This document shows positions 22,570 to 31,404 of a stretch of DNA of 33,835 nucleotides, piece by piece. How positions within the stretch are numbered: position 1 is the stretch's first letter; each line of letters opens with the position of its first letter. Source of the DNA: Lachnospiraceae bacterium. Lineage in GTDB: Bacteria > Bacillota > Clostridia > Lachnospirales > Lachnospiraceae. Location: assembly GCA_031280955.1 (NCBI GenBank), contig JAITGA010000010.1, positions 1-33,835 of the forward strand. Direction: 5' to 3'. The position numbers and the translations under genes are program-made. Below the pieces are notes generated by a model. That model saw nothing but the letters and a program-made list of their open reading frames with translations, searched no databases and had not been told where the DNA came from.

Positions 22570-24129
22570 ATGGACAACTGCTATCTGGCAATTGATATTG
22601 GCGCTTCGAGTGGTTGTCATATCCTCGGGATGTTGGTTGATGGCAGGATGGAGACATTGGAGATTCATCGCTTTGAAAACGAGAGCGTGACAAAGGATGG
22701 CGAAAAAGTATGGGATAGCGAACGCCTTTTTGACGAAATCATCGCAGGAATGAAGAAGTGCCATCAGCTTGGCAAGATACCCGGGAGCGTTGGCATTGAT
22801 ACCTGGGGTGTGGATTTTGTACTTCTCGATGCGCAAGGGGAACTTTTGGGCAATGTGGTTTCATACCGTGACTTGCGGACGAGGGGAATGGATGAACTGG
22901 TCGAATCACTTATCAGCAAAGAAGAATTATACCGCCGCACGGGAATCAACAAGGCGATTTACAATACCATTTATCAGCTGATGGCAGTAGCGAATAAGAA
23001 ACCAAAGCTTCTCGATGATACGGCACAGTTTTTGATGTTACCCGATTATCTTCATTTTCGCCTGACGGGGGGACTAAAGAAGAAAAACCAAATTACTGAT
23101 GAACACGCGGCAGATATGACGATATCTACTGAGTATACGATAGCAAGTACTACCGGACTGATTGCCGCCGAAGAAAATGATTGGGATCGGGAATTGATTG
23201 AGCTTTTGGGTTTACCAATCGGGATTTTCCCGGAAATAAAGCCCCCCGGTACATCGCTGGGCGAACTTACCCCCGCTATCACCGCTGCGGTTGGTTACAA
23301 AGCAAATGTCGTCCGTCCCGCAAGCCATGATACGGCTTCGGCAGTACTGGCAATCCCTGCATTTAGTCTGTCGCCTGATGTTTCTCGTAAGCTATCGCAG
23401 GAAACCGCCGAGATGAAAGCAGAGCATTTGGCGAAGAAGCAACATCACGGTGAAAGTTCTGATATAATGTACGTAAGCTCCGGGACATGGTCGCTGATGG
23501 GGGTGCTGCGCACGAAGCCTCTTTGTTCAGCGGCGGCGATGGCAGGTAATTTTAGTAATGAAGGTGGTTATGGCGGTCAAATTCGTTTTTTGAAAAACAT
23601 CATGGGTCTTTGGATGATTCAGTCGCTGCGAAAAGAGCTTGCCGTCAATGGAGAGAAGTATACATATGACCAGTTGGCAGAAATGGCAAAAGCAGAAGCG
23701 ATAACCACTATCATAGATGTGAATGATGATGATTTCCTTACTCCGCCATCAATGATTACCGCAGTAAGGGATGCTTGCCGCAAAATGGGTAGGGAAATAC
23801 CGCTGACCGCAGGACAGTTGGCGGCAGTAATATACCGTAGTCTTGCTGATTGTTACGCTGAAACGGCGGCAGAGCTTAAACAGCTTACAGGTTATCAATA
23901 TCAACGGCTCTATATAGTGGGCGGCGGTTCAAAGGATGACTACTTGAATCAATTGACTGCCAATGCAACCGGCATGACCGTACTCGCAGGAGTCAGCGAA
24001 GCGACGGCAGTAGGTAATCTACTGGCACAAATGTACTTTGCAGGAGAGTGGAAAACGCTGGAACAAGCGCGGCAATGTGTCAAGGAATCATTCACGGTGG
24101 CTGAGTATCAACCCTTAGGGATGGCATGA
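22570..24129 (+). CDS. rhaB: Rhamnulokinase
   Basis: This 519-residue FGGY-family sugar kinase is most like RhaB, which phosphorylates L-rhamnulose. Landmarks are LAIDIGASSGCHILG (phosphate loop), VGIDTWGVDFVLLD, VVSYRDLRTRGM, FLMLPDYLHFRLTG, ASHDTASAV, YVSSGTWSLMG and YIVGGGSKDDYLNQLTA. Typical RhaB proteins are about 480-490 residues; extra polar stretches near 168-195 (KKKNQITDEHAADM) and 278-300 account for the difference. AAAGGAGG ends seven bases before the ATG at 22570; an ATG at 22564 directly abuts that site and is unlikely. Its stop overlaps a frame leading into the ROK kinase, so the two form an operon. Rhamnose isomerase and aldolase genes are not nearby. Confidence 0.85.
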   Translation: MDNCYLAIDIGASSGCHILGMLVDGRMETLEIHRFENESVTKDGEKVWDSERLFDEIIAGMKKCHQLGKIPGSVGIDTWGVDFVLLDAQGELLGNVVSYRDLRTRGMDELVESLISKEELYRRTGINKAIYNTIYQLMAVANKKPKLLDDTAQFLMLPDYLHFRLTGGLKKKNQITDEHAADMTISTEYTIASTTGLIAAEENDWDRELIELLGLPIGIFPEIKPPGTSLGELTPAITAAVGYKANVVRPASHDTASAVLAIPAFSLSPDVSRKLSQETAEMKAEHLAKKQHHGESSDIMYVSSGTWSLMGVLRTKPLCSAAAMAGNFSNEGGYGGQIRFLKNIMGLWMIQSLRKELAVNGEKYTYDQLAEMAKAEAITTIIDVNDDDFLTPPSMITAVRDACRKMGREIPLTAGQLAAVIYRSLADCYAETAAELKQLTGYQYQRLYIVGGGSKDDYLNQLTANATGMTVLAGVSEATAVGNLLAQMYFAGEWKTLEQARQCVKESFTVAEYQPLGMA

Positions 24130-24140
24130 AAGGAGAAAAA

Positions 24141-25082
24141 ATGTACATAGGAGTCGATGTAGGCGGGACTAATTTGGTCGTGGGGATAGTAAACGGCGAG
24201 GGAGATATCATTGCCAAGGCGAAATGTCCGACTGACACTATCAAACCCCCCAAGGCAGTCATAGGAGATATCCTGCGGCTTGCTGCTGAAGCATGTGAAA
24301 AGGCGGGTGTGAACAAAGCAGAAATCAAGTCATTTGGTTTTGGCACCCCGGGAACGATAGACTTTGAAAAAGGAGCAGTTATCAATTCACCCAATATCCC
24401 GTTGATGAATAATTTTCCTCTACGTGACACGATTCAAGCAGAATGGGCGATTCCTGTTTATTTGGTAAATGATGCCAATGCGGCGGCTTTTGGTGAGGCT
24501 TTTGCCGGTAGTGCCAAGGGATGTGAGAGCATGGTGATGGTGACTCTGGGGACCGGGATTGGCAGCGGTATCGTTCTCAATGGGAAACTGATGATGGGCT
24601 TTAACCATATCGGGGCAGAAATTGGACATACTGTGGTCGTGCTTGATGGTTGGGAATGTAATTGCGGGCGTAAGGGTTGTTGGGAAAAATACGCCTCGGC
24701 GAGCGGATTGATTGCTCTGACCCGAGAAAAGATGGAAGCCAATCCCGACAGTAAGCTTTGGGAAATCGCCCCGACACTAGAAGCAGTAGATGGAAAAACT
24801 GCTTTTGCGGCGGCGGCGCAGGGGTGTAGTGCAGGAAAAGCAGTAGTCGAGCTTTATCTTGATTATCTCGCTTGCGGGGTGGGAAATCTGGTCAATATTT
24901 TCCAACCGCAGGTACTTTGTATCGGCGGCGGTATCAGCAATGAGGGTGATGCTTTGCTTTTGCCGTTGATTGCGAGAGTGGAAAAAGGGAGCTTTCGACA
25001 TCCGAAAAACAATACCGAAATCCGCATTGCTTCATTGGGAAATGATGCGGGAATAATCGGAGCGGCATTAGCGGAAGTATAA
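24141..25082 (+). CDS. ROK-family sugar kinase (glucokinase-like)
   Basis: A 313-residue ROK protein without a DNA-binding domain, hence a kinase rather than a repressor. Landmarks are YIGVDVGGTNLVVGIV (ATP loop), FGFGTPGTIDF, LVNDANAAAFGEAFAG with the catalytic Asp, VTLGTGIGSGIVLNGKL, GAEIGHTVV, and the zinc motif CNCGRKGCWEKYAS (CxCxxxxC). AAAGGAG at 24130-24136 sets the start at 24141, although an ATG at 24126 overlaps the rhaB stop. Glucokinase is the commonest activity for this subtype, but other hexoses are possible. It converges with the PIG-L gene, whose stop is only 11 bases away. Confidence 0.9.
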   Translation: MYIGVDVGGTNLVVGIVNGEGDIIAKAKCPTDTIKPPKAVIGDILRLAAEACEKAGVNKAEIKSFGFGTPGTIDFEKGAVINSPNIPLMNNFPLRDTIQAEWAIPVYLVNDANAAAFGEAFAGSAKGCESMVMVTLGTGIGSGIVLNGKLMMGFNHIGAEIGHTVVVLDGWECNCGRKGCWEKYASASGLIALTREKMEANPDSKLWEIAPTLEAVDGKTAFAAAAQGCSAGKAVVELYLDYLACGVGNLVNIFQPQVLCIGGGISNEGDALLLPLIARVEKGSFRHPKNNTEIRIASLGNDAGIIGAALAEV

Positions 25083-25093
25083 TGAGTTGCTGT

Positions 25094-25969
25094 TTATATT
25101 ACCCTTTGGATGCGGTTTTGGATGTCACTTTGCAAATCATCAATGTGACGGGCGATGAAGTGTGTGATATCCTCATCTTCAATCAGAGCGGTGATATCGA
25201 GACCGTAAGCACTGGAAGAGACAGCATCGACTTGGTTGTAAGTATGGAAAGTAGCATTGGCGAGGCGGCGACCGAGTACAGCGAGGTCATAGCGTTTTCC
25301 ACCGGCACATTGTGAAGCAAAAATACTCAGCAAAGCCTCGGCAATGTCGGGGTAAGGAGAGGTATCAAAGACGAGCTTTGCTTGGTCAGACAACCAATCA
25401 AGACCACGCCAGACTTCCATCGCATATATTTTTTGCGGACGTTCCGCAGGAGTGAGCAGCCGTAGAGCCTCCAATACCCGCATGAGAACCCCGACATGGG
25501 TATCATGTTTGTCAGCAGGATTGTGGGTAAAGAGGATTTGTGGTGCGGCAGCACGAATTATCGCCGCCAACTCTGTGGTAAGGATATTACCCAAGAAGCT
25601 CTTTTTAGCTTCTTGCTTGCCGTCATTGCTACTTTTAGCAATGTGGCTACCGTAGTGAAGTTGAAGCATCGCCGCATATTTACCGATGGCAGCTGCATCA
25701 TTTTGTTCCTGGCGACGTACCAATTGCATTTCCTCGTCAGTCATTGCCGCATATTCACCATTACGCGGTGAACCGGCTCCATCAGTGACGACAACGGCAG
25801 TAAACCACTTGGTTTCATCGGCATAACACTCAGCAATGGCGTTATATGCCATGATTTCAACATCATCTTGATGGGCAGCAATACATAGGTGGGTGGTGCG
25901 TTTGATTGCCGTCATCGTATCAATGGCATCGGGGATAAATATACAAGCTTTTTCGTTACTTAGTTTCAT
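25094..25969 (-). CDS. PIG-L/LmbE-family deacetylase
   Basis: This 291-residue protein has the PIG-L zinc-deacetylase pattern: LCIAAHQDDVE at ~28-38 (family AHPDDxE, here Gln for Pro), TDGAGSPRNGEYA (~73) and LFTHNPADKHDTHVGV (~160), which provides the distal His ligand. Family members remove acetyl groups from GlcNAc-type sugars or related amides; the substrate here is unknown. The minus-strand ATG at 25969 coincides with the predicted transcription start, so the message may be leaderless. An in-frame TTG at 26008 lies inside the -35 region. The gene is divergent from the SGNH lipoprotein gene, with 60 bases between the two start codons, and convergent with the ROK kinase. Confidence 0.85.
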   Translation of the reverse strand: MKLSNEKACIFIPDAIDTMTAIKRTTHLCIAAHQDDVEIMAYNAIAECYADETKWFTAVVVTDGAGSPRNGEYAAMTDEEMQLVRRQEQNDAAAIGKYAAMLQLHYGSHIAKSSNDGKQEAKKSFLGNILTTELAAIIRAAAPQILFTHNPADKHDTHVGVLMRVLEALRLLTPAERPQKIYAMEVWRGLDWLSDQAKLVFDTSPYPDIAEALLSIFASQCAGGKRYDLAVLGRRLANATFHTYNQVDAVSSSAYGLDITALIEDEDITHFIARHIDDLQSDIQNRIQRVI

Positions 25970-25975
25970 AGGAAA

Positions 25976-26004
25976 AGTATAGCACTTGACGGCAACAAAT
26001 GCAA
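25976..26004 (-). promoter_or_regulatory. Promoter of the PIG-L gene, leaderless arrangement
   Basis: On the minus strand, TTGCAT (26004-25999) and TATACT (25981-25976) are exactly 17 bases apart. Counting the last -10 base as -7 puts +1 on the A of the ATG at 25969. No ribosome-binding site is visible. Confidence 0.55.
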
Positions 26005-26029
26005 TCAAGTGATGAAGAGAAAGGATTAG

Positions 26030-27145
26030 ATGTTACTCAAAAAAACCAAAAAGAAAACAGTTTCGCTGATACTTGCGATATTTCTTTTGATAACAAGTGT
26101 TATTTTTGTTGCTTGCGACAAAGAAAAAGATGATGACGATTTCTCCCGTCAGGGAAACAATAACGCTTCCGCTGAGTTTAATGAATTGCCGCAACCTCTG
26201 CCCCCACCCCCACTCTATCATATTGCCGTGGGTGATTCCATCGCTGCCGGTTTCGGGGTTGATGAAAAAGACCGCTATCCTGATTTGCTTTTTGCCCTCC
26301 TGCAAGCTGATGGTCAGGTCAATGTATATGAAAACATAGCCGTCAGCGGCTATACGACGGCAATGCTTTTGGCGCAGCTAAGGAGAATGGATGAGGCGGC
26401 ACTAGCCCGCTTTGCTGAGGCGAGAGTGATCACCATCAGCATTGGCGGTAATAATATTTTGTCGCCATTTGTCGCCAATCTTCCTGATGTTGAGACGATA
26501 ACCCAGCTGATAGCCGATGTAAACGTGATTGCCACAGAAGCGATGAAGCTTGCCGATATTGTCGGTGAGCTCGACGAGGATATCAAAAGAATGAGGGAGG
26601 GTTTTCAATTTTCCGATTTGTTCCGTATTAGCGATATCCTAGATTTGGCTTCTACTTTGCTGGATGAATCGGCAGTTATCATTGACTTGATTGGCAAGGT
26701 GGATGCCAACAATCCCCTCAATATCCTCTCAGGTCCGCCATCAGATGAGTTGGCGGCAGAGTTGGAACAGGGAATTTTGGATTTTGCGGCAGAGTTTGCC
26801 GAGGTGATGGCATGGATGAGGGAAAACGCTCCTTTAGCTACGGTGATAGTAAACACAGTCTACAATCCGCTACCTGACGAGTTCTTCTCATTGGAGATTG
26901 GAATGTCTCATTATATAGATGCATATATACGCAGAATCAATACCATTATCCGACGTGAACGAGCGGCGCATGGTTATTTGGTTGCCGATGTATACACGGT
27001 ATTCGATGAAGAAGAGGACAAAGCTGATTTGCTCAATTATCATTTGAATATGGAAGAGATGTATCTCAATTTTGATATTATCCACCCGAATGAGAAGGGA
27101 CATCGCATGATAACGGAGCTTTGTTATGAAGCTTTTGTCGAGTAG
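26030..27145 (+). CDS. SGNH/GDSL-hydrolase lipoprotein
   Basis: A 371-residue exported esterase-type protein. Residues 1-28 are a signal peptide, and VIFVAC places the lipid-anchored Cys at 29. A polar, Pro-rich linker (~31-62) leads to the SGNH domain. Block I is AVGDSIAAGFG with nucleophile Ser70, block II is AVSGYTT, block III is SIGGNN (~138-142), and block V is FDIIHPNEKGH with Asp349 and His352. AAAGGA lies before the ATG. It should act on the outer face of the membrane, perhaps removing acyl groups from lipid or cell-wall sugars; the substrate is not deducible. It is divergent from the PIG-L deacetylase, and 61 bases separate it from the M16C gene downstream. Confidence 0.9.
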   Translation: MLLKKTKKKTVSLILAIFLLITSVIFVACDKEKDDDDFSRQGNNNASAEFNELPQPLPPPPLYHIAVGDSIAAGFGVDEKDRYPDLLFALLQADGQVNVYENIAVSGYTTAMLLAQLRRMDEAALARFAEARVITISIGGNNILSPFVANLPDVETITQLIADVNVIATEAMKLADIVGELDEDIKRMREGFQFSDLFRISDILDLASTLLDESAVIIDLIGKVDANNPLNILSGPPSDELAAELEQGILDFAAEFAEVMAWMRENAPLATVIVNTVYNPLPDEFFSLEIGMSHYIDAYIRRINTIIRRERAAHGYLVADVYTVFDEEEDKADLLNYHLNMEEMYLNFDIIHPNEKGHRMITELCYEAFVE

Positions 27146-27206
27146 CGCACATCAATAACTGCACCCAGATTTTACACTTTACCCCAAAGCTAAGAAAGAG
27201 GACAAG

Positions 27207-30200
27207 ATGAAAAACACCAAGCAACCCCAAATCAACGAAGAAATCTATGAAATTATTGAAAACCGCCCCCTTACCGACCTCAAATCACAAGGACTTTTGC
27301 TAAAACACAAAAAAACCGGGGCAAGGGTCAATCTGGTGCTTAACGATGATGATAACAAAGTCTTTTATATCGCTTTTCGTACCCCGCCAACGGATTCTAC
27401 CGGTCTGCCGCATATCCTTGAGCACTGTGTACTGTGCGGTTCGGAGAGTTTCCCTGTCAAAGACCCTTTCGTTGAGCTTGCCAAGGGTTCGCTCAATACT
27501 TTCCTAAATGCCATGACATATCCTGACAAGACGGTGTATCCGATTGCGAGCGTGAATGACAAGGACTTTGCCAATCTTATGCATGTATATCTGGATGCAG
27601 TTTTCTTTCCTAACATATATAAGGAAGAAAAAATCTTCATGCAGGAGGGATGGCACTATGAGGTGGATGAAGAAAGTGGTGAACTGTCAATAAACGGAGT
27701 CGTCTACAATGAGATGAAAGGGGTGTTTTCCACGCCCGATTCGATCGTTGACAGGCAATTGACGGCTTCACTTTATCCTGATACTACGTATGGCATGGAA
27801 TCAGGCGGCGACCCTGAGGCGATTCCTACCCTCACATATGCGCAGTTCCTAGATTTCCACCGCCGTTTTTATCATCCTGCCAATAGTTATATTTATCTTT
27901 ATGGCGACCTTGATGCCGCTGAACGCTTGGATTTCCTTGACCGTTATTATTTGTCCCGCTTCGATGCCTTGGAGATTGATTCTGCGGTTAAAAAGCAAGA
28001 GAGCTTTTCCGCTACCCGTTTTGTTACCCATGAATACCCGGTTTTGCATGGTGATGATACCGAAGAAAGCACGTATTTGACCTACAATATTGCCCTCGAT
28101 ATTGATGTGGGTAAGGAAGCTAACGCCGAGCTTTACATTGCTTTTCAAATCCTTGACTATGCCATTTGTCAAGCACCGGGGGCAGCTTTGCGCCAGACTT
28201 TGTTGGACAAAAAGATAGGTAAGGATGTATACAGCAGTATGTACATGGGAATTGCGCAACCTTATTTTAGCCTTGTCGCCAAGGATGCGCAGGAAGAGCG
28301 ACAGGATGAGTTCGTTGCCGCCATCGAAGGGAAACTACAGGATTTGGTGGAAAACGGCATTGACAAAAAGGCTCTTGCCGCCGGACTCAATGCCGCTGAG
28401 TTCCGCTATCGTGAAGCAGATTTCGGCTCATATCCCCGTGGACTCATTTTTGGCTTGCAAACGCTGGATAGTTGGCTCTATGATGACAGTCAGCCTTTCA
28501 CTTATTTGGAAATGAGTAGTATTTTTGCTACCCTCAAGGAAAAGCAGGAGAGTGGTTTCTATGAGGGATTGATAAAGAAGTATTATCTTGATAATTCTCA
28601 CAAGAGTGTCCTAAAGGTCGTGCCTGTGGTAGGGCTTACAGCGGCAAGAGAGGAAGAGCTTCGCCGCGAGCTTTCCTCATATTGTGCCGGGCTTTCCGCT
28701 GATGAGCTAAAAGCAATCAGCAAAAATCAGACAGATTTGGCGGCTTATCAGGAAGAAATGAGTTCGGCGGCGGATTTGGCAAAGATACCGGTACTGGAGC
28801 GAGGAGATATTGAGAAAAAAGCGACACCGTTTGTAAACGAGCTTCGCCATATCGGAAAAACAAAACTGCTTTTCCACGATATCTTCACCGGGGGCATTGG
28901 TTATCTGCGCCTAATTTTTGACATCACCAAGATACCGAGTGACCTTTTTCCTTATCTGGGTATACTAAAAGAGGTGTTTTCCTTGGTTGATACCGAAAAC
29001 TATTCTTATGCCGACCTTTTTAGTGAAGTCAACATCCATACCGGCGGCATCAGTGCTTCGATTGCAACCTATCCTGACCATGTTAATTTGCCCCGTTATC
29101 AGGCAACTTTTGAAATCAGGGCGAAGTACCTCTATGAAAAAATAGACAAGGCATTTGCCCTCGCTGAAGAAATCATTCTGCGTTCGTCATTTGAAAACGA
29201 CAAGCGAATGTATGAAATCATCGCCGAAATCAAGTCACGCTTGGAGACGGGAATGCAAAGCGGCGGGCATAAAGTGGCTTCAATGCGGGCTTTGTCGTAT
29301 ATCAGCGAAAGAGTGGCAATCGGGGAAGAACTAAGCGGTATTGAACAATATCGCCTCGTGGCAGATATCGAAGCCAACTTTTCAGAAAAAAAATCTGAAT
29401 TATACCATAAATTGAAGACAGTTGCTGCGTATCTATTTAGAGCGGATAATTTGATGGTCGATTATACCGGTGAAGCGAACATCCCCGCGGCAGCAATCAT
29501 GGAAAAAGCAACAGCTGATTTCATCGAAAGTCTGGAGGCGAACAAGCGGCAAAATGAAAAGCAATATCCAGAGCAGGCTGATGAATCCCAAACAAGCGGC
29601 TTTGTCCATGAAGTGAAAAAGAAAAACGAAGGCTTCATTACAGCAGGACAGATTCAGTATGTATGCCGGGCGGGTAGTTTCATTACCAAAGAACTGCCTT
29701 ACACGGGAGCTCTTAGGGCTCTCAAGGTGATGATGGGTTTGGAATACCTCTGGACACAGATTAGGGTACTGGGGGGAGCATATGGGTGTATGTGCAACTT
29801 TTCCGAAACCGGAGATAGCTACTTCGTCTCATATCGTGACCCGCATCTGGCACGGACTGTTGACGTTTTTCAGCAAGCTTCCGCATTTATCCGTGAGTAT
29901 CAAGGCGATACACGGGCAATTGACCAGTTCGTAATCGGAGCGATAGGTGATCTCGATACCCCGATGACTCCGGCGATGAAAGGCGCGTATGGACTATCCG
30001 CATACATGTGCGGAATCGAGTTTGCCGATTTGCAAAGGGAACGTGACGAACTGTTAAGTGTTGATTTAGAGGTGCTAAGGTCACTTTACCGCTATGTCGA
30101 GGCTTTTATCGCCGGTAACTGTTTTTGCGTAGTTGGTTCTGAAGAAAAAATCAAGGAAAATGAAGAGATGTTCATCGAGGTTATGCCGCTACTTTTGTAA
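27207..30200 (+). CDS. M16C-family zinc metallopeptidase (presequence-protease-like)
   Basis: This 997-residue protein matches the length of the single-chain M16C clan (PreP/Cym1-like). The inverted zinc motif is LPHILEHCVLCGS with His69, Glu72 and His73; the third ligand is the Glu in VVYNEMKGVFS. Typical M16C runs follow: FPVKDPFVELAKGSLNTFLN, AMTYPDKTVYPIAS, GDPEAIPTLTYAQFLDFHRR and FYHPANSYIYLYGDL. The C-terminal half forms the second, catalytically inactive barrel. There is no signal peptide, so it is cytoplasmic and probably degrades short unstructured peptides. GAAAGAGGA precedes the start. The DUF4349 gene starts 22 bases downstream. Confidence 0.93.
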   Translation: MKNTKQPQINEEIYEIIENRPLTDLKSQGLLLKHKKTGARVNLVLNDDDNKVFYIAFRTPPTDSTGLPHILEHCVLCGSESFPVKDPFVELAKGSLNTFLNAMTYPDKTVYPIASVNDKDFANLMHVYLDAVFFPNIYKEEKIFMQEGWHYEVDEESGELSINGVVYNEMKGVFSTPDSIVDRQLTASLYPDTTYGMESGGDPEAIPTLTYAQFLDFHRRFYHPANSYIYLYGDLDAAERLDFLDRYYLSRFDALEIDSAVKKQESFSATRFVTHEYPVLHGDDTEESTYLTYNIALDIDVGKEANAELYIAFQILDYAICQAPGAALRQTLLDKKIGKDVYSSMYMGIAQPYFSLVAKDAQEERQDEFVAAIEGKLQDLVENGIDKKALAAGLNAAEFRYREADFGSYPRGLIFGLQTLDSWLYDDSQPFTYLEMSSIFATLKEKQESGFYEGLIKKYYLDNSHKSVLKVVPVVGLTAAREEELRRELSSYCAGLSADELKAISKNQTDLAAYQEEMSSAADLAKIPVLERGDIEKKATPFVNELRHIGKTKLLFHDIFTGGIGYLRLIFDITKIPSDLFPYLGILKEVFSLVDTENYSYADLFSEVNIHTGGISASIATYPDHVNLPRYQATFEIRAKYLYEKIDKAFALAEEIILRSSFENDKRMYEIIAEIKSRLETGMQSGGHKVASMRALSYISERVAIGEELSGIEQYRLVADIEANFSEKKSELYHKLKTVAAYLFRADNLMVDYTGEANIPAAAIMEKATADFIESLEANKRQNEKQYPEQADESQTSGFVHEVKKKNEGFITAGQIQYVCRAGSFITKELPYTGALRALKVMMGLEYLWTQIRVLGGAYGCMCNFSETGDSYFVSYRDPHLARTVDVFQQASAFIREYQGDTRAIDQFVIGAIGDLDTPMTPAMKGAYGLSAYMCGIEFADLQRERDELLSVDLEVLRSLYRYVEAFIAGNCFCVVGSEEKIKENEEMFIEVMPLLL

Positions 30201-30222
30201 CAGGGATGAAAAAGGAGGAGAT

Positions 30223-31266
30223 ATGAAAATTATGAAAAAGAGAGTGGTTTTATTAACAGGGTTAATAATAACAAGCGTTATTTTATCTGCGTGCAGTGCC
30301 GGATCTAACGATCCTAGCTATGATGTGTCAATGGCACTAGCACCGACTGCCGATTCGCCAGGCGTCTCCACGGGAATGATGAGTAACAGATCGATAGCGG
30401 AGTCGGAACAGTATGATATGATTATGGCAGCGGCAGATGTCGCTTATATTGATGACGGTGGTGGTTGGAACACCCAGATGGAGACTCCGGTGGTGAGCGA
30501 CCTCGAACACCGCAAGCTCATCAGGGATGCCAATTTGTCGGTTGAAACGGAAGAGTTCGATGCTTTACTGGCAGGACTGGAAGCAAGGGTCAAGTTCCTC
30601 GGCGGTTATATTGAAAACCTGAGTGTCAGCGATAATTCGCGCTTTTATGGCAACAGCGGCAATCGCAATGCGTGGTTGCATATTCGCATCCCTGCCCAGC
30701 ATCATGACTTTTTTCTTCAAGAAGTGACATCAATCTCCAATGTCCTGCACCGCAACGAATCAGCGCGGGATGTAACACTACAGTATGTTGACGTTGAAAG
30801 CCGTAAGCGGGTACTTGAAGTCGAACAAGAACGTTTAATGGAACTGCTAAAGGAAGCGGTGGATATTAACACTTTGTTGATACTGGAGCGGCGTTTGTCA
30901 GAAATCCGTTATCAGGTTGAGAGCAGCGAGGCACAGCTTCGTACCTTTGACAATCTCGTTGATTTCTCGACTGTCTCCATTTCCATCAATGAAGTAACAG
31001 AACTAACCCCGCCGGTAGTGCAGACTGTCTGGGAGAGAATCGGGTCCGGTTTCATGCGTAGTCTTAGAAGTGTCGGCAATGGACTTACTAACTTGTTTGT
31101 CTTCATCATTGTTGCCCTCCCTTTCCTTTTGACCTTTGCGGTTTTTGGCGGTGTGATAGCTTTGGTTATCAAGCTGAGTATCAATGCCAATAAGAAAAAG
31201 AAAAAGAAACAGGCAGAAGCTGCTAATGCTTTGCGAGCAAATCAAGGTGATGATGTGATGAGATGA
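30223..31266 (+). CDS. DUF4349-type lipoprotein with C-terminal membrane helix
   Basis: 347 residues. The signal peptide ends ITSVILSAC, a good lipobox (Cys at ~24). Then come a low-complexity linker, a DUF4349-like domain starting HRKLIRDANLSVETEEFDAL (LSVET-FD---), and a coiled-coil region (VESRKRVLEVEQERLMELLK, then ILERRLSEIRYQVESSEAQL). It ends with a membrane helix (LFVFIIVALPFLLTFAVFGG) and a lysine-rich cytoplasmic tail. AAAGGAGG at 30211-30218 sets the start at 30223. A longer in-frame start at 30133 lies inside the peptidase gene and lacks a signal sequence. The function of this family is not established. Confidence 0.88.
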   Translation: MKIMKKRVVLLTGLIITSVILSACSAGSNDPSYDVSMALAPTADSPGVSTGMMSNRSIAESEQYDMIMAAADVAYIDDGGGWNTQMETPVVSDLEHRKLIRDANLSVETEEFDALLAGLEARVKFLGGYIENLSVSDNSRFYGNSGNRNAWLHIRIPAQHHDFFLQEVTSISNVLHRNESARDVTLQYVDVESRKRVLEVEQERLMELLKEAVDINTLLILERRLSEIRYQVESSEAQLRTFDNLVDFSTVSISINEVTELTPPVVQTVWERIGSGFMRSLRSVGNGLTNLFVFIIVALPFLLTFAVFGGVIALVIKLSINANKKKKKKQAEAANALRANQGDDVMR

Positions 31267-31273
31267 AGATGAA

Positions 31274-31338
31274 GAGCAGCAAAGCTGCTCGGCAGCAAAG
31301 CTGCTCGGCAGCAAAGTTGCTCGGCAGCAAAGTTGCTC
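31274..31338. repeat. Four tandem 16-bp hairpin units
   Basis: The unit GGCAGCAAAGCTGCTC is repeated four times without a break; the first copy begins GAG instead of GG, and the last two have TTGCTC. Each unit is itself a hairpin (GAGCAGC, AAA, GCTGCTC in the first). The array starts seven bases after the DUF4349 stop and ends nine bases before a strong terminator. Confidence 0.85.
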
Positions 31339-31346
31339 TACACGTC

Positions 31347-31385
31347 AACACGCTGGGTTTCGTTTCACGAAACTCAGCGTGTTTT
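31347..31385 (+). terminator. Strong terminator between convergent genes
   Basis: AACACGCTGGGTTTCGT and ACGAAACTCAGCGTGTT form a 17-pair stem with one G-U and a three-base loop, followed by TTCTC. The T run favours the plus strand (end of the DUF4349 unit). The hairpin could also slow minus-strand transcription leaving the GTPase gene. Confidence 0.85.
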
Positions 31386-31404
31386 CTCGCAATGAGGGAT
31401 TTTA

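Noticed and set aside
25082-25315. Plus-strand frame starting right after the ROK kinase stop
   Set aside because: It is antisense to the C-terminal end of the PIG-L gene and has no ribosome site.
30133-30222. Longer start for the DUF4349 lipoprotein
   Set aside because: It overlaps the peptidase gene and would bury the signal peptide; AAAGGAGG and the lipoprotein signal fit 30223.
31274-31338. CRISPR array
   Set aside because: The 16-base units are directly contiguous with no spacers.
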